A stretch of 64,000 nucleotides of DNA from Lepeophtheirus salmonis (GCF_016086655.4 NC_052136.2:45128492-45192491), one strand, 5' to 3'; positions 36,783-48,284 are shown, counted from the stretch's first letter. Translations and numbers: made by a program. The notes: a model not told the origin generated them from the letters alone.

Positions 36783-37621
36783 CAAGGGTAACGTGAAAAG
36801 TTCTGGGCCAGACAATGAAATAATTCGACTTTTAGTTAAAAAATGATTTTACTTTTCTACATAATCTCTCTTGACTTACACACACTTGATCAAGTGCCTT
36901 TCCAGCCTTAGAATTCCTTCTTGGAAGTGACGGTCTAGAAAGCTGTAAAAATATAAATTTAATATCCTTTTAACTTCTTCATTGTATACAAAACGTTTCC
37001 CAGAAACAAATTACTTTAAACTTGTGAAGAAATAGAAGTTTGAGGGTGCTGAATCAGTCCAAATGCTGCTACAAAAAATTGTTCGTGTATTTACTTATGA
37101 TCAGTATTCAGCAAATGTGGCACCCATCTTGTGCAAAACTTTTGCATCCCTAATTCTTCATGCAAGATGTTTAGCACCCTTTCTTTCGATATATCCACAT
37201 CTCACTCACATTCACTGGTCTATTTTTCAGCACGATATCATACACCTTTTTAGATGGTTTCCAGTGAGGTTGCAGTTTTTGGCCGTACTTCGCGTGAATC
37301 ATCTTTGAGGGATGTGAAACCACTTTTAAATTCAGCTGCCTAATATTTAACAGTTTACATGGAAAGGGTAGAGTTCCTGAAAACTTTTGTCAATTCAAAT
37401 GAATTTCCTTTTGTGTTAATTCATTCAAAACAAAGAATTTATAATTGTACGAGATTAAAATTTTTCTAATATAACAAAAAAACATAAAATATATTCGCGT
37501 AAACAAACTACTTGAACAAACTTGTTGAAACTAGTCATAAAAAGGTACCCAGCAGAAGACATAATATTTTGACAATTGCAGCACCATCTTTGTGTCAGGA
37601 CAAGAACTTTTTACTTTACCA
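36783..37621 (-). mobile_element. core-deleted mariner with TIRs and TA duplication
   Basis: An 839-bp element lies between TA dinucleotides (36,781-36,782 and 37,622-37,623). Its inverted repeats are at 36,787-36,813 and 37,594-37,620 and match at 22 of 27 positions, sharing the AAAAGTTCT core typical of a mariner group widespread in arthropods. On the minus strand the DNA-binding half is readable: DDSREVRPKTATSLETI, DVDISKERVLNILHEELGMQ and FCTRWVPHLL (about 37,130-37,300). The sequence then jumps to DSAPSNFYFFTSLK, KRFVYNEEVK and FQEGILRLERHLIKCV near 36,860-37,050, the C-terminal end. The segment with the first two catalytic Asp residues is missing, and the third block is altered (PSN for PSD). 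It is a non-autonomous derivative with intact-looking ends. Confidence 0.85.
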
Positions 37622-37624
37622 TAA

Positions 37625-38160
37625 TAAATAAAAGTTCACGCTTCTTATGATATAATTTTTAAAATATGCAATGAAGCATTTGGCTGACACCAATGTGCAC
37701 AAAATGGATTAATAAAAAATGAAATGGATCACTAACATGACTAATTTATACATATTCAAAGTGTTTATAATCATGAAAAACTATATGAATACTTATATAC
37801 TTCGTAATATTATTTGCCAGGTACCACATTCAATTTCAGTTTACAAGAAATGTCTCCTCTCGGATAAAAAAAAATTATGACTTGCACACGTTATTTCCAA
37901 GAATTTTTTTTTTTTTTAAAGCATAAACTTGAATTACTTGGAAACATTATCAAGTATATTTATTTATTTTGAACAAAGCAAAAAATTTTCCTTTTTATGA
38001 AGACACTCAAACAGTTTTTCATTTCTCTTACAGATAAAACCTATTGCATTTAAAAGCGTTATAAGGTCAATGCATGAAGAGAACTAAAAATTATAATATT
38101 TTTGACAGATCAATATAATTATAAATAGACATCTTTAAATGTCAGAAATATATATATATA
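37625..38160. other. AT-rich DNA, no gene seen
   Basis: Nothing recognised; a short TA microsatellite ends at 38,160, immediately before the Tc1-like relic. Confidence 0.5.
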
Positions 38161-38830
38161 GGGGTGGTTAGAAGTATCCTTACAATATTTTCCTGTAAGT
38201 TTGAATAATAGTGGAGAGCATCTTAAGACAAAATTTATTACATATGGAATTTAAATTGAACATTTATCTGTTGTAGTATTCAATTTAATCACCCTCAGCC
38301 TTGATGACCAACTGTAAACGGGACATAAAGACTGAGCCGGCCTTTATTACTTCTTTCTTGTTGAAGCGATAAATGTTCCTCTTCACAAATAACTTCAGGG
38401 ATCTTAAGGAGAAATGGGGACGTTCGTTTACTTTCCTTCTCTGCTATGGCCAAAACTAAAAATTAAGGTCAGGGCTGTAAGAAGGCCACTCATGAATTTT
38501 GATAATGACGTGGAGCTGGCTGTCAGGGTAATGCATGACAGTTTAGACAAGCTGCTGAGTCTTGAATCAAAATTGAATTTTTATCTGGTAGGAATGTGGC
38601 TTCCAGCCATAACATCACAATATTCTTAAGAATGTCCAAGTAAACTGAGGAAGTCAACTTGAGACCGTCGTCAAAAATGTGAACCGGTAATACATTTCCG
38701 TCAATGGTGATTAACAAAAAAATCATTAATTTGGACGGGAACTTAGTCTTTATCACAGGAGGTACCTATGTTCTCTGACAGCCAACGGTCATTCTTTGGA
38801 TTATAGGCACCATCCATTTTGTTTTCAAGA
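38161..38830 (-). pseudogene. Tc1/maT-like transposase relic with one open segment
   Basis: The minus strand is a Tc1-like transposase from just after the first catalytic Asp to the C terminus. NPKNDRWLS (about 38,790) is followed by a 77-codon open stretch (38,523-38,756): IKTKFPSKLMIFLLITIDG, then NVLPVHIFDDGLKLTSS, and SILIQDSAACLN, which keeps the QDSA second catalytic Asp. Beyond a frameshift, EWPSYSPDLN-like sequence near 38,440-38,490 is probably the third block. The C-terminal tail KKEVIKAGSVFMSRLQLVIK (about 38,300-38,360) closes the protein. The outer end at 38,161, AGGGGTGGTTAGAAGTATCC, looks like a Tc1-type inverted repeat. The N terminus and opposite end are missing. The ORF is a relic rather than a gene. 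Confidence 0.8.
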
Positions 38831-39084
38831 ACTCTACGTCTATTTATTGAATTATATATAAAATTACATTCTAGTCAGGTCTTGTTTAAGAGTTGGGGTA
38901 TTGGTATAGTCGTAAACAATATGACCTTAAGCGAGTGCGTTACATTTTTTTATAGTTGTAATCTAAACAGTATTTCTAATTTTCCAAAGCTGTTATCAAT
39001 ATTACTTTATTCTTGACGAGATAAAATCAAAATATAAAGTAATAAATGTTGTGTGAGACAAATAGTAACACTTATGATATTTTG

Positions 39085-39275
39085 CAGAGGTATAAATGTA
39101 AGTCCTTGTTGGACAAGAGAACTGCCTGCCTATGTCCTCACAAGATACGGAGTGTGATTTATGCTTTTTTCCTTCATCTTATAGCCGCTCGCAGATAATG
39201 TCATGAAACTTTATGACAACTAAGCTGCTCTCTTCCAATACAATCTTCAAATTGTTGGGTTTACTACGTTGAAGC
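39085..39275 (+). repeat. dispersed repeat B, copy 1
   Basis: AATGTAAGTCCTTGTTGGAC, then ACAAGATACGGAGTGTGATT, and finally CTTCAAATTGTTGGGTTTAC match blocks at 55,085-55,230 and 55,565-55,770. It is non-coding and degenerate. Flanking sequence does not define element ends. Confidence 0.5.
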
Positions 39276-39279
39276 CTCC

Positions 39280-42200
39280 GCATAATTATAAAAATTGTTA
39301 AGATTTCTCTCAAATAAATAAATTTCATTAGAAATAAAATATGAGATGTTCTTTCTATGAAAAAAAGTCTTCAAAATGGCCTTGCATTTTATTTTCAAAA
39401 AACAAATCATTTTAGGGAAATATCGGTAACCTAATTTTGACATACATCTAAATCTTCAGGACACTTCCAACCCGGACACAAAAGCTGTTTTTTTAAAGTC
39501 AAAATCAACTCAATCATTGCACATATATGTTTGACGTCACCATACATATATGATCTATCTATCAATTAATTATTAAGTCATAATTATCATTATTCGTGAC
39601 TCAGTCAATATTATTTACGAATCTATTCATCAATGCCGGTTGGCAAAAGTCAATATATTATAACTAGAGAATTGAAAATACGCGCATTTTTTAGCGTGCG
39701 AGGATACAATAGTAAAATTTGCTTGTGCATGATGATAGTAGAATTGTATTCTTGCACGCTTAAAAATGTAGGCATTTTCACTTTTCTAATTATCATCTAT
39801 ATTAATAATGCAAAGTTTATCTCTATTTATGTTTGAATGAAAATATGGCATTTTTCTTCAAAAAATATAAATGAGTCCTATTTGTGAAATCTTGGAGGCG
39901 TTTTTGTATATAGAATAGAGCGTTTGTAGCGAAAACAATATCGCTCTAGAGACTAAAGTACTCCCTGGATCATCAGTCATAACGTTATATTATTATTTTT
40001 TTCTCAAGCTATTATAATTATTCTTTCATTTTTGAGAAGATAAATCTATGTAAAGATTAACTACGTGTGAGTGTACTCATGAAAAACATACAGAAACACT
40101 TCCATATTTTTAATACGAGGTTTGTCTGTTTGATGGTGCATAATAACTACAGACAATGCCAGGTACTACCGCTATTTTTAAATATAATAATATATAATTT
40201 ATTTCAATTTACTATATTCGTTTAACAGAAATAAAACTGATGCATTGCAGGGGACAATTCATACTTTGGGACGTTTCTCAAGGATGGATAACAAAAAAAG
40301 GGCCGATTTTGATCCATTTTACTCTTTTTCCCGTAGAGTTTCTCTTTTTACAATCTGTCTGGAGACTTGCTTATATATTCAGGAAATGTTTGGATATATG
40401 TACGACAAAAACTGTTATTTATTAAGAACTGATTAAAGTGAATATATTGATTTACTTAAGATATAGTTACTTAACCAGGATAAAGAAATGCGTCTCTTTG
40501 TCTACTTTTTAACAATCAAATAGATATAATTAGGCTCGTGACTGAAATCTTATTGTCAAATTTGTGGAAAAACATATTTCTTTTTTTTTGTAAAAAACAT
40601 GAAAATATGTCTGTAATAATTTGACATTTAGTAATATACATTGTCTCTGGTAGTAAAACCTACCTATTATCCCCCATGTGAAGAACCACCAATTTTTGTG
40701 TTTGTAAAAGCTATTTAGATTCATTAAGTAGCTAATTAGGGGGAATAAAGTCTAGTTACTTTGTTTGCTTCAATATCGTGTATGACTTATTCACCAAAGT
40801 AAGCAAATCTGCTGAGTTAAGGCAAAAACTGAAAAACATGTAAGTAATAAGTTTCATGGATAGAATTCATATTACTAAATTTCAAATTGTGGTAGATATA
40901 TATTCGCAACAGAATTTTTTTTTGTAAATTTTTGTCAATCTTTTTTATCATTTGTTAACAATATCAGTCCAAAGATATGGCAAAAAGTATTCCATCAAAA
41001 TCCTAACATCCTTCTAGTTAGGGCCCTGAATATACTTAATCAATTTAATTCAGCTTAATGACATAAGTTAATTTTTTTTTTTTTTGGATACAAATATTTA
41101 GAAATATTTAAAATCTTTTTTCTAAGTTGTCGATGTGAAAAATACAATTGTACTGTGGTCATCATCTAATCCCTTGGGATTTCTCAATTTACTACTTACT
41201 ACATAACATATCATATTGTTAGTTGTACGTTTTAAGAGATAGTAAAGATGTTATCAAGTAAAGATTTAATTACTCACTACTTTTGATATTCTTATAAAAA
41301 ATAAAAAAAATCTTTTACATGTTAATATCTGTAAATCCTGACCTACATACTCAAACTTTCTTCAGAGATTAATATCCCTTTGAAATCCCACAAACAACTT
41401 TTCCTTCGTCTTCATATTATATCCTTTAATACATATCACATTGACCAAAGAACAAAAAGACAAGATTCTTCAGTGTTCAATATATGTAATTACATCGTTG
41501 TAAACAAAATGTAAGAGCCGTGTAATTATTTTTTTTTTTTTTATATTTTCGCTGTTGTCAAAAAAATATTATATTTTGTATTTTTTTCGTTGTTTTTTTT
41601 TTCATTCCATCAGTCCCTGAAGGCAATTAGAAGCGTTTGAACTGCCAAGTGGATTATGCTAAGGAAGTTCTAGGGAAAGAGGCAACAAATATATCAATGT
41701 GAAAAAATATAAAATATAAAATTTATACTGGCGCAATGTTCATCTTTTGACTTGCAATGTTGTAAAGAATGGGATTCTTGTATGGAAACATAACAACTTA
41801 ATACTCCTCGTGTACTAGAAAAATTTCTATCCTTAGCCATTGTTTTATCAAGGGTGTGTGAATAAGTTACCATAATTGAGATTCATGCTTTTTGTTTCAT
41901 TATTATTTCGACCTTTCTGTGTCAAAACTATGACCATTACACGAAAATTAATTGCAATGAAGAAGTATTTATATCATATCTAAATTTTTAAATATATTTT
42001 TTCATTCCAAAAATATATTCATTAATTAAAGTTCAACAGTAACAAGAAAATGTGTGGCTAATCAACACATGAGTAAGCTATAATGATTATTCTTAAATTT
42101 CGTTTAGATTAAGTTTATATTCTTTGACAAATTATCATTAATCCCCATCTATTAATGATTCTGATCCTCTGAGCCTACTACAAATTATACTTAAATTATA

Positions 42201-42325
42201 CAAAATTGAGTGCAATTTTTACTATAATTTCCTTACTAAGTGTGATCAAATTTCGAGTTAAATGAAGTTGCATCTAACTTCCTCTTTTTTTCCTCAATTT
42301 CATGTGGAATTGTAGTTATAAACTA
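39280..42325. other. AT-rich DNA, no gene seen
   Basis: No element or gene recognised. TTCTTTCATTTTTGAGAAGA near 40,020 is a fragment of repeat B. The frames at 40,240-40,436 and 40,530-40,724 carry no recognisable domain. Confidence 0.45.
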
Positions 42326-42331
42326 TATTTA

Positions 42332-43209
42332 CAGTGTACAAGGTAAAATCGTGGATTTGACTTTAAATCAATCTGGATTACTTTAGGTGAATATTTTAAA
42401 ATACTAGGTTGCATTATTAAAAATAGGGACTATTCCGATTAATAAACAACAACAGTAACAAAACTTTCTAAAATCAATATGTTGTCAGCATGGAGGGGGT
42501 CTGATTTGCTCCATACCAAAGTGAGTGTCAAGGAGATTCTGAAGGTCGTAGGTTGCTCCAGGTGTTTTGTTTACACCATTAAAAGCATGGTGGCTGCTTC
42601 AGGTCAGAGCTTTGAGAGGTCCCATGGCAGTAGTAGATGACGTAAAAACGGCATAATAAAAGTTATGGACATCGCAATCACCAGAAATCCCTCCAAGTCG
42701 ATGAGGCAGCATGTCAAGAAAATGTAAGTGATTGGACTGTGAGGAGGTATGTGAAGGATTTGGGGAAAGCCTCTTATGCGCGACGACATCGGAATTGCTT
42801 TTAACAGAAACTAAGGTCAACCCAGTCAAAAGAGGCCAGAAATTGTTGACTTGTGTGAAGCATTATCGTTAGTTTGGCCACTCTGCTACCCAGAATGTTC
42901 TCTCTCGACTCTTCAATTTGTGGTGTAGTCGAGATGAAATCCTTTGCTACCCCCCACCTAAATGTAAATGACCTCAAGCCTCTGTCGAGCAGCAACGGGC
43001 CCCCATATCTGAGGCCACAAGTTATGCAGCGTTTATAGACCCAGGTTGCAGGTCATGGTAGCAGCCAAACGAAATCATTTTGAAAAATAGAAAGATATTT
43101 ATAAAGAAGTCTGTAATATAGCCTCAATGGTATACTCTCTTTTATTCTTTCAAAAGTTTAGCATATTTTTTTTGCTATCCAAAATTACATGTGTTTACCT
43201 TGTACACTG
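42332..43209 (+). mobile_element. core-deleted Tc1-like element, perfect 16-bp TIRs and TA duplication
   Basis: The 878-bp element starts CAGTGTACAAGGTAAA (42,332-42,347) and ends with its exact reverse complement (43,194-43,209). TA flanks both sides (42,330-42,331 and 43,210-43,211). The plus strand reads a Tc1-type DNA-binding N terminus: TKVSVKEILKVVGCSRCFVY, a helix-turn-helix, at about 42,519-42,580, then NPSKSMRQHVKKM and RRYVKDLGKASYARRHR. It then passes to C-terminal pieces: VVEMKSFATPHLNVNDLK near 42,925-42,980 and RPRLQVMVAAKRNHFEK near 43,038-43,089. The catalytic core with all three acidic residues is missing, roughly 150 residues compared with relatives. Stops and frameshifts are present. 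The perfect ends suggest a younger insertion than its neighbours. Confidence 0.88.
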
Positions 43210-43214
43210 TAGGG

Positions 43215-43815
43215 ATCAGTTCCTCAAGATTGAACAAGTTCTGAATAAGAAAACTGATGAAAATATCTGAAAGGGCAAGTTCTGTCAAATTGTCTAGTTA
43301 TCGTTTGCAGATTAAAATATAAGACTTAAAGATTTTTCCATTTAAGTCACTTTAACAAAACGTTTGTGTATGTACATTCAACACTATGTAATATGTACAT
43401 ATATTTACTTTAATCATATTGGGATAAAGGTAGGGTAGAGGGGAGGTAAAGGAAATTTCAGAAAGGATTATGAAGCAGAATCTTACAAATCATAGTTAAT
43501 AATTGTTTTTCTTGTTCTCTTTTGCAGGAAATGTCAAGAATATACTTACCTACTTACTTTGTTATGAATACATCCATGTAAGTCTACCTAACTATTACAA
43601 TAACATATTAATGTGTGTAGGTATATTATCCATACATTGTAAGTATATCATATTACACTTGGAGGTTACCTCCTCCTAGCTCTTTTACTATTCACTATTT
43701 CCTTATAAATAATGAACTATGAGTCTACATATGTATGTACACAGAATAAGTTGGTATATCATTTCCCAGAAAATTGTCTTTGAGCATGGCCCCGGGATTG
43801 TTTTTAAACGATGGA
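43215..43815. other. AT-rich DNA, no gene seen
   Basis: Nothing recognised between the Tc1-like element and dispersed repeat A copy 2. Confidence 0.45.
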
Positions 43816-43819
43816 TAAT

Positions 43820-44870
43820 ATTTTATCTAATAAATTTTGTACTATTTGCAAAAAGAACCATTTATCGAGGGCTATTTTTTCGACAACAATATTCTCGATT
43901 GGTTTTACAAGTACAAAAAAATGTTGTTAGGCTTATGTTCCTCATTGAAATGCCAATAAATTAAATTTTCGACTTTTTTTTTTGCAAAATTAGTGTAAAA
44001 CAGTTTTTTTGCAATTTTCTTTTCGAAATTTGATTTGACATTTTTTTTAACTAAAAGATGGACTTCCCATCTAGAAAAGCTTTTTCATGCATCTACGTTG
44101 GTATGTTATTTTAAGTTTTTAACACAATTTTTTTAATTCATAATACCTGGTGCGGTACTTTGTTTGTGCTACATAAATCAAGGTTTTCGTGAATGCAGTA
44201 AATTATTTTTGATCAAATACTAAAAATAAACAAAAAATGGAATAAAGATAAAAATTTAGATCTTCCTAAGTGTCTTCGAAGCTGAGAAAAATACTATCTG
44301 AACGTGAACAACGAATTTCGGTATTTGCACTTTTAGACGCTGGCAAGAAACCAACGGAGGAGAAGTTGTTACCATTGGTACAAACAAATTACCCGGACAT
44401 GAGATTGGTGTTCCAGCAGGATGGTGCGCCTGCAGACACGTCCAAAAAGGCTCAGAAGTGGTAGGAGGACAACTTGCCTTTCTGGCCAAAGAAAATGTGG
44501 ACCCCTTACACACCTAATACCAACCTATTTGACTTAACTTTTTTTGTGCATGTTGAGTCCAAGGCCTGCACTGCCTATCATCCAAATATCAACAACCTCA
44601 AGGCCACCGTCAACCAGCACTAGGATGCCATGTCCGAGGACTACATCAGTAATGGGTGCAAGGCCTTCCGTGGCCGCCTGGAAGCCATCATTGCTGCCAA
44701 GGGGGTCACATCGATAATTGGACTAGCCAAGACATAATATTTGTTATTTTTATTTTATTGATATACCCCATTACAACTGGTTAATGAAATGCATCTTGAT
44801 AAAGTTCTTAGATTGAAAATGTAAAGATTTTTTCGCCGCACCCGTTAATACATTTCATATAATATACAGG
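43820..44870 (+). repeat. dispersed repeat A, copy 2 (split by a Tc1-like insertion)
   Basis: Segments 43,820-44,145 and 44,849-44,870 together align with 6,740-7,105. Shared blocks include GTTCCTC then GCCAATAAATT, AAAATTAGTG, GCAATTTTCTTT, TTGGTATGTTATT, TTTTTAATTCA and CATTTCATATAATATACAGG. The 703-bp Tc1-like element occupies the gap, and copy 1 shows the uninterrupted sequence. Similarity fades after TACAGG. Confidence 0.75.
44146..44848 (+). mobile_element. core-deleted Tc1/maT-like element nested in repeat A
   Basis: A 703-bp element lies between TA at 44,144-44,145 and TA at 44,849-44,850. Its ends are partly inverted: CCTGGTGCGG on the left, and ACGGGTGCGG within the right end read inward. 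The plus strand has a transposase N terminus, MSSKLRKILSEREQRISVFA (from 44,270), a helix-turn-helix start. It runs in frame, after KKPTE, directly into the C-terminal half, EKLLPLVQTNYPDMRLVFQQ then DGAPADTSKKAQKW, with the second catalytic Asp. The third block (PNTNLFDLTF) and the tail (HPNINNLKATV, CKAFRGRLEAIIAAKG) follow to 44,705. The missing middle holds the second helix-turn-helix and first catalytic Asp. The join preserves the frame over 64 codons (44,270-44,464). It is non-autonomous. Confidence 0.87.
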
Positions 44871-44995
44871 CGCTATATTATACTGCCTGTAAGAAAAACC
44901 TAACCCTGTCGAGCCCTTTTCTAGTATAATATATTATCAATCCTTATTATTTCCATCATCATTAATGTGTCTGGTTGTTATTATATAGATATATG
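44871..44995. other. short AT-rich spacer, no gene seen
   Basis: Sequence beyond the end of repeat A, with no recognisable feature. Confidence 0.4.
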
Positions 44996-44999
44996 AGTA

Positions 45000-45100
45000 A
45001 CACCATCAAAGACCGAAGTGTATAAGTTTTAGGACTGTACTGGAAGGAACTGTAGACTCCAGTTCTAAATAAGGACCGTCACAGCACTACAAAAGAACCC
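45000..45100 (-). repeat. solitary hAT-like terminal region
   Basis: Read on the minus strand from about 45,094 it begins GTGCTGTGACGGTCCTTATT and is followed by many short GAAC, CAGT and GTCC motifs, as in hAT subterminal regions. The same end motif occurs in the 19.36-kb miniature element. No opposite end or target duplication was located. Confidence 0.45.
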
Positions 45101-45104
45101 GTGG

Positions 45105-45585
45105 GTCCCACTTTTTCCATTTTGTAATCCGATACAACCCATAACGAAAAATAGTAAGTGATGAACGAGCTAATTTTTGAGATCGTATAACTGTGAAATA
45201 AACAACCCGACCCATGCCCTAAAAGTCAACTTCCTCTCCGAATATCGTTGAATTGTAAAAACTTTAAACCAAGTGATTCTTCCATATGTATTGAATTTTT
45301 CGTTCAATAACTATATAATTCATCGTATTAATATAATTTAGTTAAAGGAGACTTATATTACAAAATAATTATTTGCAAGTTTTCCAGGGAATTTCCCGAA
45401 GATGTAAAGCTCGGGAAAAGGAACTTAGGAGAGAAACTCTAATGTTCACTAAACTGTTTTCGAAATGAACGGAATAATTGCTATTATATATAGAAAACTT
45501 CCTTAGACAAGTACTTCTACAACTGAAATGAGTACTGCAAGTATATTCCGTAGTTATAAACATAAACTTGTGCTTGATTAAAACA
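45105..45585. other. no gene seen
   Basis: Nothing recognised; a 64-codon minus-strand frame at 45,369-45,563 has no recognisable domain. Confidence 0.4.
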
Positions 45586-45592
45586 TTATAGG

Positions 45593-45916
45593 CATTTTAG
45601 TTGTTAAAGTACTTGTAGTATTAAATTGTATTTTTATGTAACAATTATTTAGTTTGAGTTAGCACTTTTAGTTAATTTTGAACTGTAAAAATCAGTAAAC
45701 AAATACAAGAAATAAGAATTAATTCGCATTTTCTTCCTTACACACCTTGTACTTATGCAAGACATATAATGACAACTAAATTATGTGGGCATTTTAGATA
45801 TAGAAGTACTTGTTGGATTCATTTTTACAAATTTCAAAAGTTATTTAATTTGAGTCAAAGATTTTACTTAACTTTATATTTTAATAATTAGTCTACAAAT
45901 AAAGGAAATATGAATA
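45593..45916 (+). repeat. degenerate tandem duplication, about 195-bp period
   Basis: GCATTTTAGTTGTTAAAGTA at 45,593 and GCATTTTAGATATAGAAGTA at 45,789 start two parallel units. Both continue with TTATTTAGTTTGAGT or TTATTTAATTTGAGT, a TTAACTT-type block, and ACAAATACAAGAAATAAGAA or ACAAATAAAGGAAATATGAA. A weaker relative (GCGTTTTAGTTATAGTATCA) starts near 56,146. Non-coding. Confidence 0.5.
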
Positions 45917-45919
45917 GTT

Positions 45920-46635
45920 CAATAACGCCCCAGTGTCGTTTTTTATCTAACAATGCTAATATCTTTAAATCTAATGCAATGAAGTCTGTCAATATCAACA
46001 TCTCAGAAATATAACTCTTGTAAATTAACTTAGAATTGAGTCAATACCATCTATTATCTAGAAGTAAAAATGTATTTTTACTATCATTTGGAGACATTTA
46101 ATCCATACATGTAAAGATTATACCAATTTTAGTTCCTACAGCCAAGGAATTCAGTCATAAACAGTCAAATCTCATACAAACTTACATTTTCTCTACACAT
46201 TTCCAAATATATGTTATAAACTTATATATTATATATACATATGAATAGACGTATACAACTTTTTGATTAGTTGTAAAAACTTTTACTCATTTCCTTTACT
46301 CGTGACCTTATGTTTTAAGCCTGATAAACCCATATTATATGTAAAATGTACATATAATGTAATTGTCAGGCAAATGGAAGTTACGTAAATAATTAATCAA
46401 CGATTAATTCTATATGGAGACTCCGTTTTCCCTGAGTTTCTCAAGGTTTTACTCTTAAGATAACTTTATGGAGACACAATATTCCCCGAAAAATCTTGAG
46501 TTTGATTTCTTTATCTAATTCATCAGTAAATCATAAATTAAAGATGCATTTTTGATGGAAGTTTTTAAGGATTTATGCTATACTTACAAATGATGTACTA
46601 TGCCCAGAAGTGTATAAAATATGTACTAGAAAGCG
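45920..46635. other. AT-rich DNA, no gene seen
   Basis: Nothing recognised. Confidence 0.5.
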
Positions 46636-46639
46636 TGAG

Positions 46640-46790
46640 CGGCTTTTTCAGGTTGGCAATCTTATCCAGCTTTTTTATTTTTCAAGGCTACTATGATAAT
46701 TATTTAATTCTTGAGAAGGAAAAATCTAAGTAATATAATCAGTGTGTGCTCTCTTGAAAGACGAAGAGTAACCATGAGGGTTTGCTCGGA
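46640..46790 (+). repeat. dispersed repeat B, 5' part
   Basis: The segment TTTTTCAAGGCTACTATGAT, ATTCTTGAGAAGGAAAAATC and GTGTGTGCTCTCTTGAAAGA matches the start of the 55.44-kb copy (CCAAGGTTGTTATCATTATT, TTCTTGAGAAGGGAAACTC, GAAAGAAGAAGTAACAC). A short related fragment with TTGTTCAAGGCTACTATCA occurs near 63,340. Confidence 0.5.
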
Positions 46791-46794
46791 AGTT

Positions 46795-48275
46795 ATAAGT
46801 GTAAGTCCCAGTGTTATTTTAGAACAATTTTTTCCCGTGAACGTAAAGGGACTGAGTGGCCCAGAATCAAAATCCACAAAAACACTTTCTTTGTTTGGAA
46901 TTTCAAAACAAAAGTGATCTTTTGCCATCAAAATTACCAATTATGAACCATTATCTTTTGAGGAGATAAGAGCTTTAATCATCTCATCAATTCTCTTTGA
47001 GGATTCCGTGCGCCTCTATAACTTAATTCAAATTGGCTAATGTCAGACCCTTTCAAGTAGATTGTAAGGTCTTACAATGCTTTTAAAAAGAAATGTTTTA
47101 TTATTGGGACTACTGTTACTTTTAATTATGAATTACTTATTCTTACTCGCTATTGTTTCAGGTCTCTTTATACGCTTGAATATATTTATATTCCTAATTT
47201 AATATGTTGACGGATTTTATTTAGTTGTTTTTGCTTTATGATATGTGTTTAATAATTAGGAAGGTTTATAGGAGAGGGATAATTATAAACTAAAATGTTT
47301 GTATAAGTTATTTTTTTATGTGAACATTCGACCTTTGTCATTTGTACATATAAAATTAAAACCTCAATAATGATAATAAAAAGATGCCCAGTGAAGTACC
47401 TACAAATCTACAAATTAATATTTAATTATAACTTCACTTACTAGTGTTGGATTAATTTTGGATATTTTACTAAATGAGGCATCTTAGCAGGAGCAAAGCT
47501 ATAAACATAATGGCAAAACAATGACGATCTCATCAATTTTATCCAAATTCAGTGAGCTACAAGAATACTTTCTTAACCGCCAAGAGTGCATAGAGCACCT
47601 TAAATGACACTACCTACTCACATTCTATAATTACACAAAAGGTAGATTCTGCGAAAAGAAGACAAAATTGCAAACGTCACGAGTAAAAATAACATATAAT
47701 AATAAGAAGAAGCAACATCTTGCGGATAGGGTAACGCTTTCTTGCAGCCAAGGAAAATATTTTCATGGTACTTACTGGCGTGTTTTGTCATCTTATTGCA
47801 TAGCTTTGCATAAAACTTGTCAAAAGTTTATATTTTCTTCTTAAAATATAAAATAAATAAATTCAATTCCACAGCATTTATTATTTATTATCTCACCCCA
47901 GAATTGCATATAATATCGACTGAATAAAAATTCCCAAGAAATAAGACACCCTTGGTACATACTTGATAAATTATTTTCACTATTGTTTTCCATTATTTTC
48001 ATTTGTAGCTGTGTAGGTTTGAATAATATCGTAAAAATGAGGGTCTACTGTTTGTGGTTAAATACGAGAGTGGTATGTAAAATTTCCAATCTCAACGTGA
48101 AGATGATACAGCATTCGTAAATAAAAGCTAGTCACATCTATCTTGCATCTGTTGACAGTTTCAGCCTCAGTTTTTAAGAAAATGAACAAAATCGAACATC
48201 AAGCTGGAAATGATGTTGCAAAGTTTAATGATTTAATATTTAATGACAGCTTGATACTCGATACTTTGTGAACAA
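46795..48275. other. no gene recognised
   Basis: Overlapping frames on both strands at 46,704-46,940 have no recognisable domain. The 47,470-47,770 stretch has scattered Lys/Arg-rich short frames that I could not assign to any family. Confidence 0.4.
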
Positions 48276-48284
48276 TTATTTTGC

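Noticed and set aside
42599..42995. Overlapping minus-strand ORFs
   Set aside because: Antisense to the N-terminal domain of the 42.3-kb Tc1-like element.
44256..44513. 85-codon minus-strand ORF
   Set aside because: Antisense to the fused transposase frame of the 44.15-kb element.
47470..47770. Possible Merlin-like or other transposase fragment
   Set aside because: Short Lys/Arg-rich frames suggested one, but no ordered Cys or catalytic motif could be matched.
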